Source of the DNA: Symbiodinium natans | Taxonomy: Eukaryota; Sar; Dinophyceae; Suessiales; Symbiodiniaceae | NCBI GenBank assembly: GCA_905221605.1 | Contig: CAJNDS010002084.1 | Span: 521,472 to 585,471 of the forward strand | DNA: 64,000 nt | Direction of reading: 5' to 3' | Shown: one piece after another, positions 41,952 to 52,206 of the stretch | How positions within the stretch are numbered: the first letter of the stretch is position 1 | Layout: every line of letters begins with the position of its first letter | Translations under genes and position numbers: made by a program | Notes under the pieces: generated by a model | The model's database searches: none | Seen by the model: only the letters and a program-made list of their open reading frames with translations | What the model was told of the DNA's origin: nothing

Positions 41952-43346
41952 GCGGCTGCTCCTGTGGAGCAGCCGCCTGTGAATGCCACCTACGACGCCT
42001 CTGAGGGCCAAACTGGGCCTTGTACACCCAGCAACCCCAACACGGCGTTGAGACCTGGGGTTTTGGGTTTGAAGGGTTTGCGTTTGGGGTTTAGGGGTTT
42101 AGGGTGTAGGGATTTTGGGCTTGTGGCTCCAAATATGGTGCCTTGTAGAAATGCTGCTGGCTCGGAAAATTTGTGCTTGCAATGCCTCGTGCTCCTCAAG
42201 GTTTCGAGTATTCTGAGGTGCTGCCTGTGGCATTCAACTGGCCGCCTAACAAGCCTAAACCCTCAACCCTCAACCCCAAACTCTAAACCCTAAACTTAAG
42301 CCTTAAAACCCGTAAACTCTTTCGTGCTGATAGGAAGCTGCTGCTTCGGGTGAACCCACCGCGCCTCAGCCGGACGCCGAGACCCAGGACGGCGACAGCT
42401 GGGGGGGAGGGAGGGGGGGGGGTAGGGTTTAGGGTTTGGGTTTAGGGTTTAGGGTTTAGGGTTTAGGGTTTAGGGTTTAGGGTTTAGGGTTTAGGGTTTA
42501 GGGTTTAGGGTCTAGGGTCTAGGGTCTAGGGTTTAGGGTTTAGGGTTATAGGGTTAGGGGGTTTAGGGGTTTAGGGTTTAGGGGTTAGGGGTTAGGGTTT
42601 AGGGGTTAGGGTTTAGGGTTTAGGGTTTAGGGTTTAGGGTTTAGGGTTTAGGGTTTAGGGTTTAGGGTTTAGGGTTTAGGGTTAGTTATCCATCCAACCT
42701 TGCCTTCGACCTAACGCTAGCCGACCGCAGCTTCTACTGGGGCTGCGAAGCGACAAGGAGTTGGAGGTGGCTTTTGGAGGGCGCATGGAGCCTCAAAAAT
42801 TCGGGCACACATGAAGTTTAAAGGGCACAGAGTTCTGATGCGTTATACATGAAGTTTAAAGGGCACAGAGTTCTGATGCGTTATTGTTGTTCCGAGGGTA
42901 GTATCAGGGGCCCTGAATATGGTCCCCCTTTCCTTCCTTAACGGGTTCTGTTTTATGGGCGCTTAGTTTTTGTAGGGTGTACAAGGCGTATATAAGGGGT
43001 CACCGTTTAAGGCCCCATACTAACTGACCATGAAACTACCCTAAGATTTGTTCCATGGGAGCTCCCGACCCACTTAGGGCCCTGAACCCAAACCCTAAAC
43101 CCACCAAAAAGACCCTAGAACATGAACCCCCTAAGCCCTATCAACCCTACAAAGCCTAAACCCCTAAACCCCTAAACCCATAAACCCAAAAACCCATAAA
43201 CCCAAAAACCCATAAACCCATAAACCCATAAACCCATAAACCCATAAACCCATAAACCCATAAACCCATAAACCCATAAACCCATAAACCCAGCACAGAT
43301 CCCCGGGACCCCACCTGCCCCCTCGGAGGCGGAGCCGGAGGCGTAG
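41952..43346 (+). CDS. Unrecognised alanine/proline/glutamate-rich protein, exons provisional
   Basis: Exon about 41952-42010 after CACAG reads AAAPVEQPPVNATYDASE. Exon 42334-42402 after GATAG reads EAAASGEPTAPQPDAETQDG. Terminal exon 43299-43346 after CACAG reads IPGTPPAPSEAEPEA and stops at TAG. Similar composition and strand suggest one disordered acidic tail encoded by several exons separated by long telomere tracts (42421-42684), an IE-I element and a CCCATAAA array. No family is recognised. Confidence 0.4.
42421..42684 (+). repeat. Long TTTAGGG tract with variants
   Basis: About 36 units, mostly TTTAGGG, with blocks of TCTAGGG and TTAGGG. One of the longest tracts in the window. Confidence 0.95.
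42809..42884 (+). repeat. 38-bp tandem duplication
   Basis: Two adjacent copies of ACATGAAGTTTAAAGGGCAC... ending GATGCGTTAT, period 38. Confidence 0.9.
42895..43035 (+). mobile_element. IE-I element copy
   Basis: Shares ATATGGTCCC...GGGTTCTG...GCGTATATAAGGGGTC with about 47187-47312, 60705-60826 and (inverted) 54845-54965. All carry a TATATAAG-like motif. Confidence 0.6.
43172..43290. repeat. (CCCATAAA)n octamer array
   Basis: About fifteen head-to-tail octamers, differing from the telomere heptamer by one inserted base. The minus-strand frames through it (repeated MGLWVYGF) are artefacts of the repeat. Confidence 0.95.
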
Positions 43347-45100
43347 AGTGACTGCAAGAAAAGCTGGCACACCGAGCCCTCCTCCTCAGCTTTGGGGAGC
43401 CCTAAACCCTAAGCCCTAAGCCCTAAACCCGAAACCCTAAAACTAAACCTCAAGCAGGTGAAGTGCTTTGGCCCTCAGCCCAGGGTCCTGCGCCTTTATC
43501 GAAGCATCTACCCACGAAGCCCACTGACTTGGGGTCCTTTTCGGTGGCCTTTTCGTAAGAAATCCGGTTCTGAAGGTTATATTCCTGCAAGGGAGGAACC
43601 TAAATCCAACAGTCGCAGTGCTAGAACTCGGCAAGGGTAAAACCTTTAGGTGTTTACAGTTTCGGGTAGTGCACGAAGTTGCATGCCAGCATAATAATTT
43701 CCGTTAAGGGAGCGCTGGGTTGCTCGGGCCGCGGACAGTGCCTCACATGCGTCGTGAGCGTGAGAGACGGCGCAGCGTGAGAAATTGGTCCGAGCCAGGG
43801 CATGCCGCCTTGCAGAAGAACCCTTTACGGTTCTGTGTTAGAAAGGGGTTGCTCGTAGATGAGTTACCACATAAGTGGGGCTGCAAACTTGCTGTCGGAA
43901 GGTCCAGACGTCAATTTTTTGTCAGTTCTCAAAATTATGGTCCCTTTTGGGGAGGGGGCACCGGCCGCCTTACAACAGCAACCCCAAAAGGGACCATAAT
44001 TCACAGAAGCGACCCTAACCAGCCTAACCACCCTGCAAACGCCCGAAATCGAAGAAAGCTCTGGACTGAAGGTCTGAAGCCCTTATCTCTTGAGCCACGA
44101 AGATTGCCCTAAGTATCCCGAAGTATCCCTAAACCCTCAACCCTTGATCCTAAATATCCCAGCACCCGACACCCTAACCCCCTCCCTAGCCTTCATGCTC
44201 GTCAAAGAAGGTCGCCAGCTGGGCATGCTCCTAGAATCCTTTAGGGTTTAGGATCCTACCGTGGTGCCTTGTGTTAGAGTCTGTTAGAGTCTGTTAGAGT
44301 TAGGTTCTCTTACAAAACAGCATTGCACCACACACTACATGACACAAAGCTTAAGATGTAGGGGCGGGTTTCCTTTTAGACACCCTGAAAGCATGCTTTC
44401 CTAGGTTACAATGAGGGCCCTTGGGCTTCAGGCAAAACAACCAGTCCTGGAAGAATCTCAGGGTTTAGGGCAAGGGACGAGTTCTTCGGTTTGAGGGCCC
44501 GTACGGCACCTCTTATTTTCTTAAAACTTGCGCCCAATACGCTCGGCTCCATGGAAGCTGTCGATGTCCTTTTAGTTGGGTAGGCGAGTGATCTTTGAGC
44601 GGTGCAGCCACGCCGGCTCCTTGGATTGGAAGATACCCTAAACCCTAAACCCTAAACCCTAAACCCTAAACCCTAAACCCTAAACCCTAAACCCTAAACC
44701 CTAAACCCTAAGCTGTTTTGCTTTTCGCTTTGGCGGTGTATTGGTCGAGGACACGCAGTTTTGCACATGCGTGGCCTGAATCCCCTGAACCCCCTCCACC
44801 CCGACATCTGAGTTCAACTCTACAGGACCCAAAGAAAAAAGAAAGAGGTGGAACCCTAAACCCTAAACCCTTGTGCGTGTGTTGGTGACGCTGCTGCATC
44901 GTCGTAGTCCCGAACCCACATCCATCACGCGAGTGGATCTGCGGCAAGCGGCCCGGCAGCCCTACAACCTAACCTTGATCATTTTATGGCTTAGGGGTTT
45001 AGGGATTTAGGGTTTAGGGTTTAGGGTTTAGGGTTAGGGTTTAGGGCCCTAAACCCTAAACTGCAAGTACCGGCGGTTTCGGAGCTCGAAGTACTCATTC
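43347..45100. other. Spacer with repeats and an IE-L element
   Basis: Contains telomere-like patches (43400-43450), an IE-L inverted repeat (about 43930-44005: ATTATGGTCCCTTTTGGGG and its complement), a CCCTAAA tract (44635-44710) and TTTAGGG repeats (45005-45045). A possible exon at about 44190-44232 reads FMLVKEGRQLGMLLES. The frame at 43720-44112 runs through the IE-L element. Confidence 0.4.
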
Positions 45101-45116
45101 TCGGCATCGAGGCACG

Positions 45117-45298
45117 ATGGACTGGCCACCGCCGGAGATGAACTACAACACCAAGCACTTTGACAAGTGCCCTCTTTAGGGTTTAGGGTTTAGGGTTTAG
45201 GATTTAGGGTTCCCATCATTGGGTTTGTTCGGACTTAGGTTTTTTTCAGTGACTTTGACAAGTGCCCTCTCAACCCATTTTCTTGGGCACGTGCGTAG
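45117..45298 (+). CDS. Small unrecognised protein interrupted by a telomere-repeat intron
   Basis: ATG 45117 gives MDWPPPEMNYNT. A GC...AG intron (45155-45249) made of TTTAGGG repeats and a T-rich acceptor then interrupts, after which DFDKCPLNPFSWARA runs to TAG 45296-45298. A 19-bp sequence is duplicated at both sides of the insert. The 3' end could instead be a donor (GTAGGT at 45295). No family is recognised. Confidence 0.5.
45157..45270. repeat. Telomere-repeat insertion with 19-bp direct duplication
   Basis: ACTTTGACAAGTGCCCTCT occurs at 45157-45175 and 45252-45270. Between them lie five TTTAGGG-type units and a pyrimidine-rich stretch ending TTTTTTCAGTG. Confidence 0.85.
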
Positions 45299-47972
45299 GT
45301 TTTCGTTGGATCCGAGTCCTATCTCAGAAGCTTCACATCCTTGCGCCCACTTTGAAGAATCCGCTTAGGCCTTGCAGACATAGAACGATTGACGTACTAC
45401 CCTTTGTCTCGACACACGCAACCCACTCATTGTATTGCTCCCTTTTTGCGGCTCCCTCTTTGGTGTGTGTTTGTGTCTTCTTGTTCTCGGGCTCGTGTCC
45501 GGCAGCGACTGCAGCACGAGGCCCTTCAGCACACAGCTGTCTTTGATCTTTTAATTTAGCTGCTGAGGAGGCAGCATAAGCCCAAACCCTAAACCTCAGC
45601 TAAAACAGGGAGACAGAACATGTGAACCATGCATCACATACCATGTCCCCCCTCCCCCCCTGTATCCATGGGCCTGCTATCCCACCCAGAGCGATCCCAC
45701 CTGTTGCCGGCGATGCTATTCATGTCTATAACCCTTGGCCAGCCCAGCCTGGAGGGTCTCCTCGTCTCCATCGCTGCTGCGACCCCGAAATTTGAATGCC
45801 CTGAATCTTCGCATCTTTACACACTGGGTTTTAATTAAAATTTTGGCCGGTGCATCAGTCAGTTCACACCTTTTTCGGGCTTAAGCAAAAGCGGGGGTTG
45901 TTCACAAACATCTTATTCTTTGGGGTTTGGGGACTTCACCCCGACGTCCGTGGATTCCTCGACCCATCGGCACCTTCCAAGCCACCAGGTATCACCACAT
46001 CATTCAGTATGCTCAGCCGGGCGAGGCACGCGGTTGAGTTCTTTTTGTCGGGGTTTGGGGTTTTCGGTTTAGGGGCTTAGGCTTTCAGAAGGGTTTAGGC
46101 TTTGAATTGCAGTAATTAGGGTTTGGTCAAACATTAAAGTTTAATTGCTTGCTGGTTCTTCGTTGGCATTAGGAAGTGGGTGCCCCGGAAAGCTTGTCTT
46201 GGTGAAGTCTAGCTGGTTTCGCGCACCCAGGACCCCAGTGTTAGCCTGCATGTGGGGGGGGGGGTGTGGGGTGGGGGGGGGGGGGGGGTGTGGGGGGGGG
46301 GGGGGGTCTGGGGGGGTGGGTGGGTACACGAGTATTTCTGCGTTTTGCCTCTTTGACGGCATAATGGAACAAGATGCGCTGTCACAAGCGGTCAAAAAGG
46401 ATCGATGTTTGTCGCTTCTGCAACAAGACGCGCTGTCACAAGCGTTCATGTCTGTTGAGCATGTCTAAAGCACTGGTATTTACGGCGTTTTTGATTCTTT
46501 CCACAGCATGCTGCACGAGGTTGTTTGTGCTGTCAGAAGCGTTCGAGTTTTTTTGCATTAACATGCAGTAAGACCACTCATGAACCGAAAAAACAGCCAA
46601 ACCCCTAAACCCTAACCCCTAACCCCTAAACCCTAAACCCTAAACCCTAAACCCTATGCGGCTCTAGCAGCCATTTTGGAGTTTCTTGCTGAGGCTTGCG
46701 AATGCTGGGTTTAGGGTTTAGGGATCCGCGTTCCTTTATCGATTTTGGGATGCATGCTGAGCGCCTTCCTCCAGGCAAAGAACATCAAAGTTTGCCGCTG
46801 CTGGCAGTCGAAGCGATTTCCGCAACATGGCTTGCTGTAGATTTGGGATGCTTGGGCGGCCTGCTAAGCCCCGAACCCTACATGTCAAAGCGGCTTGCCG
46901 CAGATCGGCTTGTGGGGACTTGGAGACATGTTAGAAGAAGGCCCGTGCACCGGAAGGCCTTCACACCATGTCTTCTGAGCCCCAAACTACAAAACAAAAA
47001 AGAGGACCCTCTCGAGTCCACTCCGAACGCCCTGAGGCCACCCTCACTAACAAATTGGGCTCCCACCCTTCATTCACCTGCGCCCTTTTGAAGAACGAGG
47101 ATAGGCAAACCTGCATCTAAGTTGTTCGGATGGTGGGCGGAGCCCATAGGCCGAATGGCGAATGGAGACTGAGAAATGGGAGTTGCATGGTCCCGCAATA
47201 TGGTCCCTGGCCTTTCTACAGGTTCGGAAGTATGGGCCCCTTGGGTCGTACGCGGTACATCAGGGGTATATAAGGGCTCCCCAGCTAAGAGCCCATGCTA
47301 TGCTCAGCCCTCTCGGGCAAGCATGTGCTGAGGTACTGCGATGATACCCACAAGGTGCTTATCGAGGCTATGACATGATGCACCGGTCTAGGAACCCGGT
47401 ATCCCACCTGCAGTATGTCTGCGTGAGTCCTAGAACTTTACATTGAAGCCCTTCACCCTAAAACTCGTAGACCCTAAGCCTGAGACCTTGAAGCTTAGAT
47501 CCTAGACCCCAGCTCTAAAGAAGATAAGCCCTCAACCGCAACAGTCACGAAGTCATCAAGGCAACAGCAACGCGGGAATCGCCGGAGCTTCTGCGGAACA
47601 CGTTTCAGGAGGATAAGATAGGAGTTTAGCATTGCGGGAGTTCAGGGTTTGGCTTGGGGGTTGAGAAACTGGGCTTGTTCCTAAACCCTAAACCCTAAAC
47701 CCTAAACCCTAAACCCTAAACCCTAAACCCTAAACCCTAAACCCTAGGAGCTCAAAGAAACCAGCCCAGGCCTACGACCAAGCAGTGCTAAGACCGCAGA
47801 GCCTTCAAGCCCTCAAGTGCGAATCGGTTTAGGATACTTAAGAGGCCTGGTAAAGTGTAGGGTTTAGGGTTTAGGGTTTAGGGTTTAGGATTAGTCGGGT
47901 TTAGGGTTCAGGTTTTAGGGTCAACAGGCTTTAGGGTTAAGGATCCCCCAAGAGTCCTGCATCGCTTGCCAG
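45299..47972. other. Spacer, no supported gene
   Basis: Holds G-rich low complexity (46252-46325), short repeats around GATGCGCTGTCACAAGCG (46371 and 46429), CCCTAAA repeats (46600-46656), an IE-I element (about 47187-47312), a CCCTAAA tract (47682-47743) and TTTAGGG repeats (47858-47900). The frame at 46696-47091 is unconvincing. Confidence 0.4.
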
Positions 47973-48032
47973 GCCGGCGACAACGTCGGCCCATACGTAG
48001 CCCGCGGCCCTGTCACCGGGGTTCGGAGGACC
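47973..48032 (+). CDS. Putative exon
   Basis: After GCCAG the frame reads AGDNVGPYVARGPVTGVRRT. Codon composition matches other exons. An IE-L element follows at about 48095-48185. Confidence 0.35.
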
Positions 48033-48468
48033 CCAAGGTCCAAAGTAGCTGAATGGAGGGATGTACGTTAAGAAACATGGATGGTCAGTTCTCTAGATTA
48101 TGGCTCCTTTTTGGGTACCCTAGATTTTAGGGGCCGCCGTAGAATAGCAACCTGGAAAAAGGGACCCAAATAAAGAGGATTGACCTTACGAATTTAGACG
48201 ATCGGGTGGCTTCGACGCTCCGACTAGAGGGAGGAAGGAACCTTTGAGCATGGGAATGAATGAGTTTTTGCCAAGGGTCGCGGTCCCCAGACACTTCTGG
48301 CGGCCGACGTACTGTGGACCTCGGATTCGAAGCCTTCCCCTTCCGTAGTTGAGGACAAAGGCTGAGCTTGTGCACTGCTAGAGGCCCCGTCCACGAAGGC
48401 TTGGCTCAACCTCGCACGACAAGCCTAAACTTTTCAGACCTTGAGCCCTGAACCCCAAAATCCGGCAG

Positions 48469-48584
48469 TCGAGGTGAAGATCAATCCGAAGCCGGCCACC
48501 ACGAACGTCGCGGCCAACCACCTTCAGGTCCGTAGCCAGGCCGACCTCTGCCACGTTTCTCTTCCAGCCAGCGCCCCCCTTTAG
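48469..48584 (+). CDS. Putative terminal exon
   Basis: After CCGGCAG the frame reads EVKINPKPATTNVAANHLQV then RSQADLCHVSLPASAPL and stops at TAG 48582-48584. Likely same gene as the exon at 47973, by proximity only. Confidence 0.4.
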
Positions 48585-49011
48585 CCTGTGCCGTGCGCAC
48601 GGAAACTTCAGGGGTATAAGGAGGACCCTTAGACGGGACCCTTACTCATATTCCCGGATATATAGCCCTTTATACATGCACATTCTATGGTCCCTATATA
48701 GACATGTAGCCCCTGAATAGCCCTTGAGGTCCCTTATAAGGGTTCCTCCCTGAGTCCCTTGAGAAACCCTGAAGCACTGATTGGGTACTACGTAAGCTAA
48801 GCAAGTGCCGTAACCGTAAGTACGGTCAGCACAGATCACCTGGCTTCTATGGCGCTACTTGTCTTAAGGCTTAAGCCACTTACAACAACTTCAATAAGAA
48901 GGTAGGAGCGCCTGTAGCGCGACGTGTGTTTGTTGGCATGGCCAGAATGTGGAATGTGCTGAAACCCAGGCAAAACGCACATGTCTGCTTAAGAATTGCT
49001 ATGTTGCAGGG

Positions 49012-49540
49012 GCCGAAAGTGTGTAACAGTGTCTATTTTCGAGCGACCATGACGTTCCCGCCTAGGCAAAAAGCACATTTCGCCGCGGACCGTCTGAGAA
49101 ACTTTGTTCAGCTGCACTTGTTGGCGGCTTCAGCTGGCTTAACGGCATTTAGGGTTTCAGGCGAAACCAAAGCCCCAAACCGTGCACCCGAAACCTACAA
49201 CATGAACCCCTGTGCTCTCGAAAAGCACGTAACCACCCCCCCCCCCCCAACCCCCCCCCCCCCCCCCCCCCACCCCCCCCCCCCCCCCGCCGAAAGTGTG
49301 TAACAGTGTCTATTTTCGAGCGACCATGACGTTCCCGCCTAGGCAAAAAGCACATTTTGCCGCGGACCCGTCTGAGAAACTTTGTTCAGCTGCACTTGTT
49401 GGCGGCTTCAGCTGGCTTAACGGCATTTAGGGTTTCAGGCGAAACCAAAGCCCCAAACCGTGCACCCGAAACCTACAACATGAACCCCTGTGCTCTCGAA
49501 AAGCACGTAACCACCCCCCCCCCCCCCCCCCCCCCCCCCA
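49012..49540 (+). repeat. 277-bp tandem duplication ending in poly-C
   Basis: Two copies starting GCCGAAAGTGTGTAACAG lie at 49012 and 49289. They are nearly identical and each ends in a long poly-C run after AAGCACGTAACCA. One copy has an extra C in CGGACCCGTCTG. Open frames in both copies (125 and 78 codons) are parallel and may not be coding. Confidence 0.9.
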
Positions 49541-50003
49541 ACCCAAGAATCAACCAGAATCGCCAAAACGAATGGAACGCGCCCGTCGCGTAAGGGGCGC
49601 TCCCACCAATAAGAACGACCCATGACCTTCAATCATGCGTGACATATTCTACCGTCTCTTAGCAGGGAATGAGGGAAGCAGATGCCCGATCGAATCCCTT
49701 AATGGGTCTGTTTTTAGGGGTGATATAGGGCACCTAATTCCTTCATCCCCTACTAAGAACCAACAAGTACTTGAGCCAGCCTTGATCCAAATCCTCTCTT
49801 TCCCAATCCTCAGGGCTGGAGATCAGGGCTGATAGAGTGTAAGGCTTTAGGGTTTACAGGGCTGACTTATGTTTGGGGTTTCCTGGGTTTATGAGGGGTT
49901 ATAGGGTTTAGGCTCTATAACCCTAAACCCTAAACCCTAAACCCTAAACCCTAAACCTAGGGTTTAGAGCTTAGGGTTTAGGGTTTAGGGTTGAAGGGCT
50001 CCT

Positions 50004-50085
50004 CACATCCCGAGCTCGAACTTCCGGCAGCTTCCCCGCACGGCCGCCTTCTTCGCGGCAGGGTTTGGCACGGCCCGGCTCCCAG
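50004..50085 (+). CDS. Putative exon with GT donor
   Basis: The frame HIPSSNFRQLPRTAAFFAAG continues FGTARLP and ends at GGTACCTGG. Hydrophobic and GC-rich like other exons. No firm family. Confidence 0.35.
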
Positions 50086-50363
50086 GTACCTGGGGCTGAA
50101 ACGAAGCTCTAAATTTGCGTATTTCCTTTAATAACATCACTATGGGTGTTTCCGAAATTTCTTGCGGGTTCCTTCTTCTAAGTGAGCCCTGCTATCTTGG
50201 GGGTCTATACTAGGGGTCCCTTGTTTTCGTAGGCCCCCATAGAATATGAATGGGCTCGGGCGGTATATTTGTTGATGTCTTCGTTTTTATGCGCCAGAAC
50301 GCTGCCCCAGGGCGGCGCTGGCAAAATCTCAACACAACCTGCCCAAGAAGACCTTGTCCCGTA

Positions 50364-50445
50364 CCCAAAGAGCCCAATATTCCCTAAGGAGGGAATAGCT
50401 TAATTTGTGTAGGGATCCTCATTAAGGGATATTGGGATCTTTGGG
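50364..50445. mobile_element. IE-B element, short copy
   Basis: CCCAAAGAGCCCAATATTCC and ATATTGGGATCTTTGGG termini, flanked by TA on both sides. Confidence 0.75.
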
Positions 50446-50580
50446 TAACAGACCATGCCTAATTGATTTACAATCAGAGAATAGAACATCTTTTTATTGG
50501 TGCAATGCCATTGCCACTCTAGTGGAAACGTTGGCGTGAACAGGGCCGCGAACAGCTACTACAGGCCGTGAGGCGTGCAG

Positions 50581-50733
50581 CGAGACTCCTCACTGGAGAA
50601 GTGTGCCATCAAGGCCAAGGACGCCAATGCCCGCGAGCTGCCGCAAGAAGTTTGCAGGATGCTCGGGACCGGAAGCGGCGAAAGCGGATCAACCTTCGAC
50701 CGTGCCAAGACTCCAGCAGAAGCAGCAGAATAG
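50581..50733 (+). CDS. Putative terminal exon, 50 codons
   Basis: After GTGCAG the frame reads RDSSLEKCAIKAKDANAREL, continues through TGSGESGSTFDRAKTPAEAAE and stops at TAG. Good coding composition; no family recognised. An IE-E element follows at about 50775. Confidence 0.45.
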   Translation, partial: RDSSLEKCAIKAKDANARELPQEVCRMLGTGSGESGSTFDRAKTPAEAAE

Positions 50734-51344
50734 TTCCTCTGATGAGTCGTCCGACATTGCTAGGCGCTAGCAGTTGGGGGGGGGGTCAAGGTTCCCTTAA
50801 AAAGGTAACCAACCCTCAGGGTGCCCTTAAATAATTCTGATATGATTGCGGGACCACCAAGCTATAGAAAAATGACCCAACCAGGATTCTTGAAGTGCAG
50901 CGTTGCCGCGCGGTACCAGAGATCGTCCTTCCCCTTACGACCGAAGGGGTTTAGGGAGCTTAGGGTTTAGGAATTAGGGTTTAGGGTTTAGGGTTTAGGA
51001 ATTAGGGTTTAGGGTTTGCGGCATGCACGTACTGCCGTATTCCTGATGGTTTTTTCAGGGACGAGCACTTTTCGATAACAACCCTACTCATACGTCTAGG
51101 GTGTCGGGGTTTAGGGTTCCATCCCAAAGTGCCCGGAGCAGTCAAAAGCCTCGAAGTGTTGCGGCTACTGTAAGGCTTTAGCCCCTCGAGAAACGACCTG
51201 GCCGAACGCAAAGTCTCTAGACCTCAATCACAAGCCAACGACCCCTAAACCCATAAAGCCTGTATACCCGTAAGCCCTAAACCCAAAATCAACAGACTGG
51301 CAACCTCGGACTCCATGCCCAAAGACCTGAAACCCCGAACCTTC

Positions 51345-51457
51345 CGAAAGAGCTTAGCAAGACCGAGGCAGCTCTGGCGGGCTTGGCCGCTGTCGCTTAC
51401 GCCCGGGGTTTCCGCTTGCGCGGAGAGGTCGCTCGAGGGGCTTTGCGAGGCTTTTGA
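51345..51457 (+). CDS. Putative terminal exon
   Basis: The frame KELSKTEAALAGLAAVAYAR continues GFRLRGEVARGALRGF and stops at TGA 51455-51457. Alanine-rich amphipathic composition. A minus-strand frame over the same bases is judged a shadow. Confidence 0.4.
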
Positions 51458-51879
51458 GGCTTCTTGTGTGTGTGTACTCGTTTAAGCACCTGCAAATTCC
51501 AGAATGTTTCCCCTCCAGTACGTACCCTAAAAACACTCCCTAAACCCTAAAACTAAGCCCTACACCCAAGAGCGATTCGTTTGTGAGGCTAGGGAGTAGG
51601 GTCCTGAGGGGGGGACCTTGAGAAAGAAGGGGTTCTTGGGCCGATAACAGACTTCTTGCGGCTGGACTATTTGACAATTTCCTTCTGATCCCCCTTCGGG
51701 TTTTTTGTTGTTATATTTTTTTTGGGACCCTCATAAGACACCCAGAAGTCTGGGCGTGGTTTGCGTTTGGGGAAGCAGGGGCCTCTTGGCAGTCTGGTTT
51801 TTCATTGCTGCGGGGGATTGACAGCAAAAGCTAGAGGTGGGGCAAGGGGCAATGAGCGCTTAGAGAGGCAAGCAAAGTG

Positions 51880-51988
51880 CCCAGATCTTCCGAAACCCCT
51901 TAATGAAGGAATCTACCCTAATTCATACTAAGGATCCTTAGTATAAATTAGGTATATTCCTTAATCAAGGGGTTTTGGAAGATCTGGG
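51880..51988. mobile_element. IE-B related element with diverged termini
   Basis: CCCAGATCTTCCGAAACCCC and its complement form 30-bp inverted ends around a core AATTCATACTAAGGATCCTT like that of IE-B. TG flanks both sides. Confidence 0.8.
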
Positions 51989-52100
51989 TGTTCTCAGATC
52001 TGTTCTTAGACCCTAAACAGGCTCTATAAGGCTTAGGCTGGTTTAGGGTGTTAAGGGTTGCTTTTTCATCAAAGGAATGCAGCCACCTTTTTCTGAACAG

Positions 52101-52206
52101 GGGACCACTCGGTGAAGAGAGCGGATCTGCTCTTGCGCAAGCAAAGGCTGAAGAGGCTAACTCTTTCCTGAGCAGACGAAAGACCCAAACCCTGTCATCC
52201 GGCTGA
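52101..52206 (+). CDS. Putative terminal exon
   Basis: After TGAACAG the frame reads GPLGEESGSALAQAKAEEAN then SFLSRRKTQTLSSG and stops at TGA 52204-52206. No family recognised. Confidence 0.35.

Noticed and set aside
43164-43372. Two minus-strand frames with repeated MGLWVYGF
   Set aside because: A pure translation of the CCCATAAA octamer array, which is open in more than one frame.
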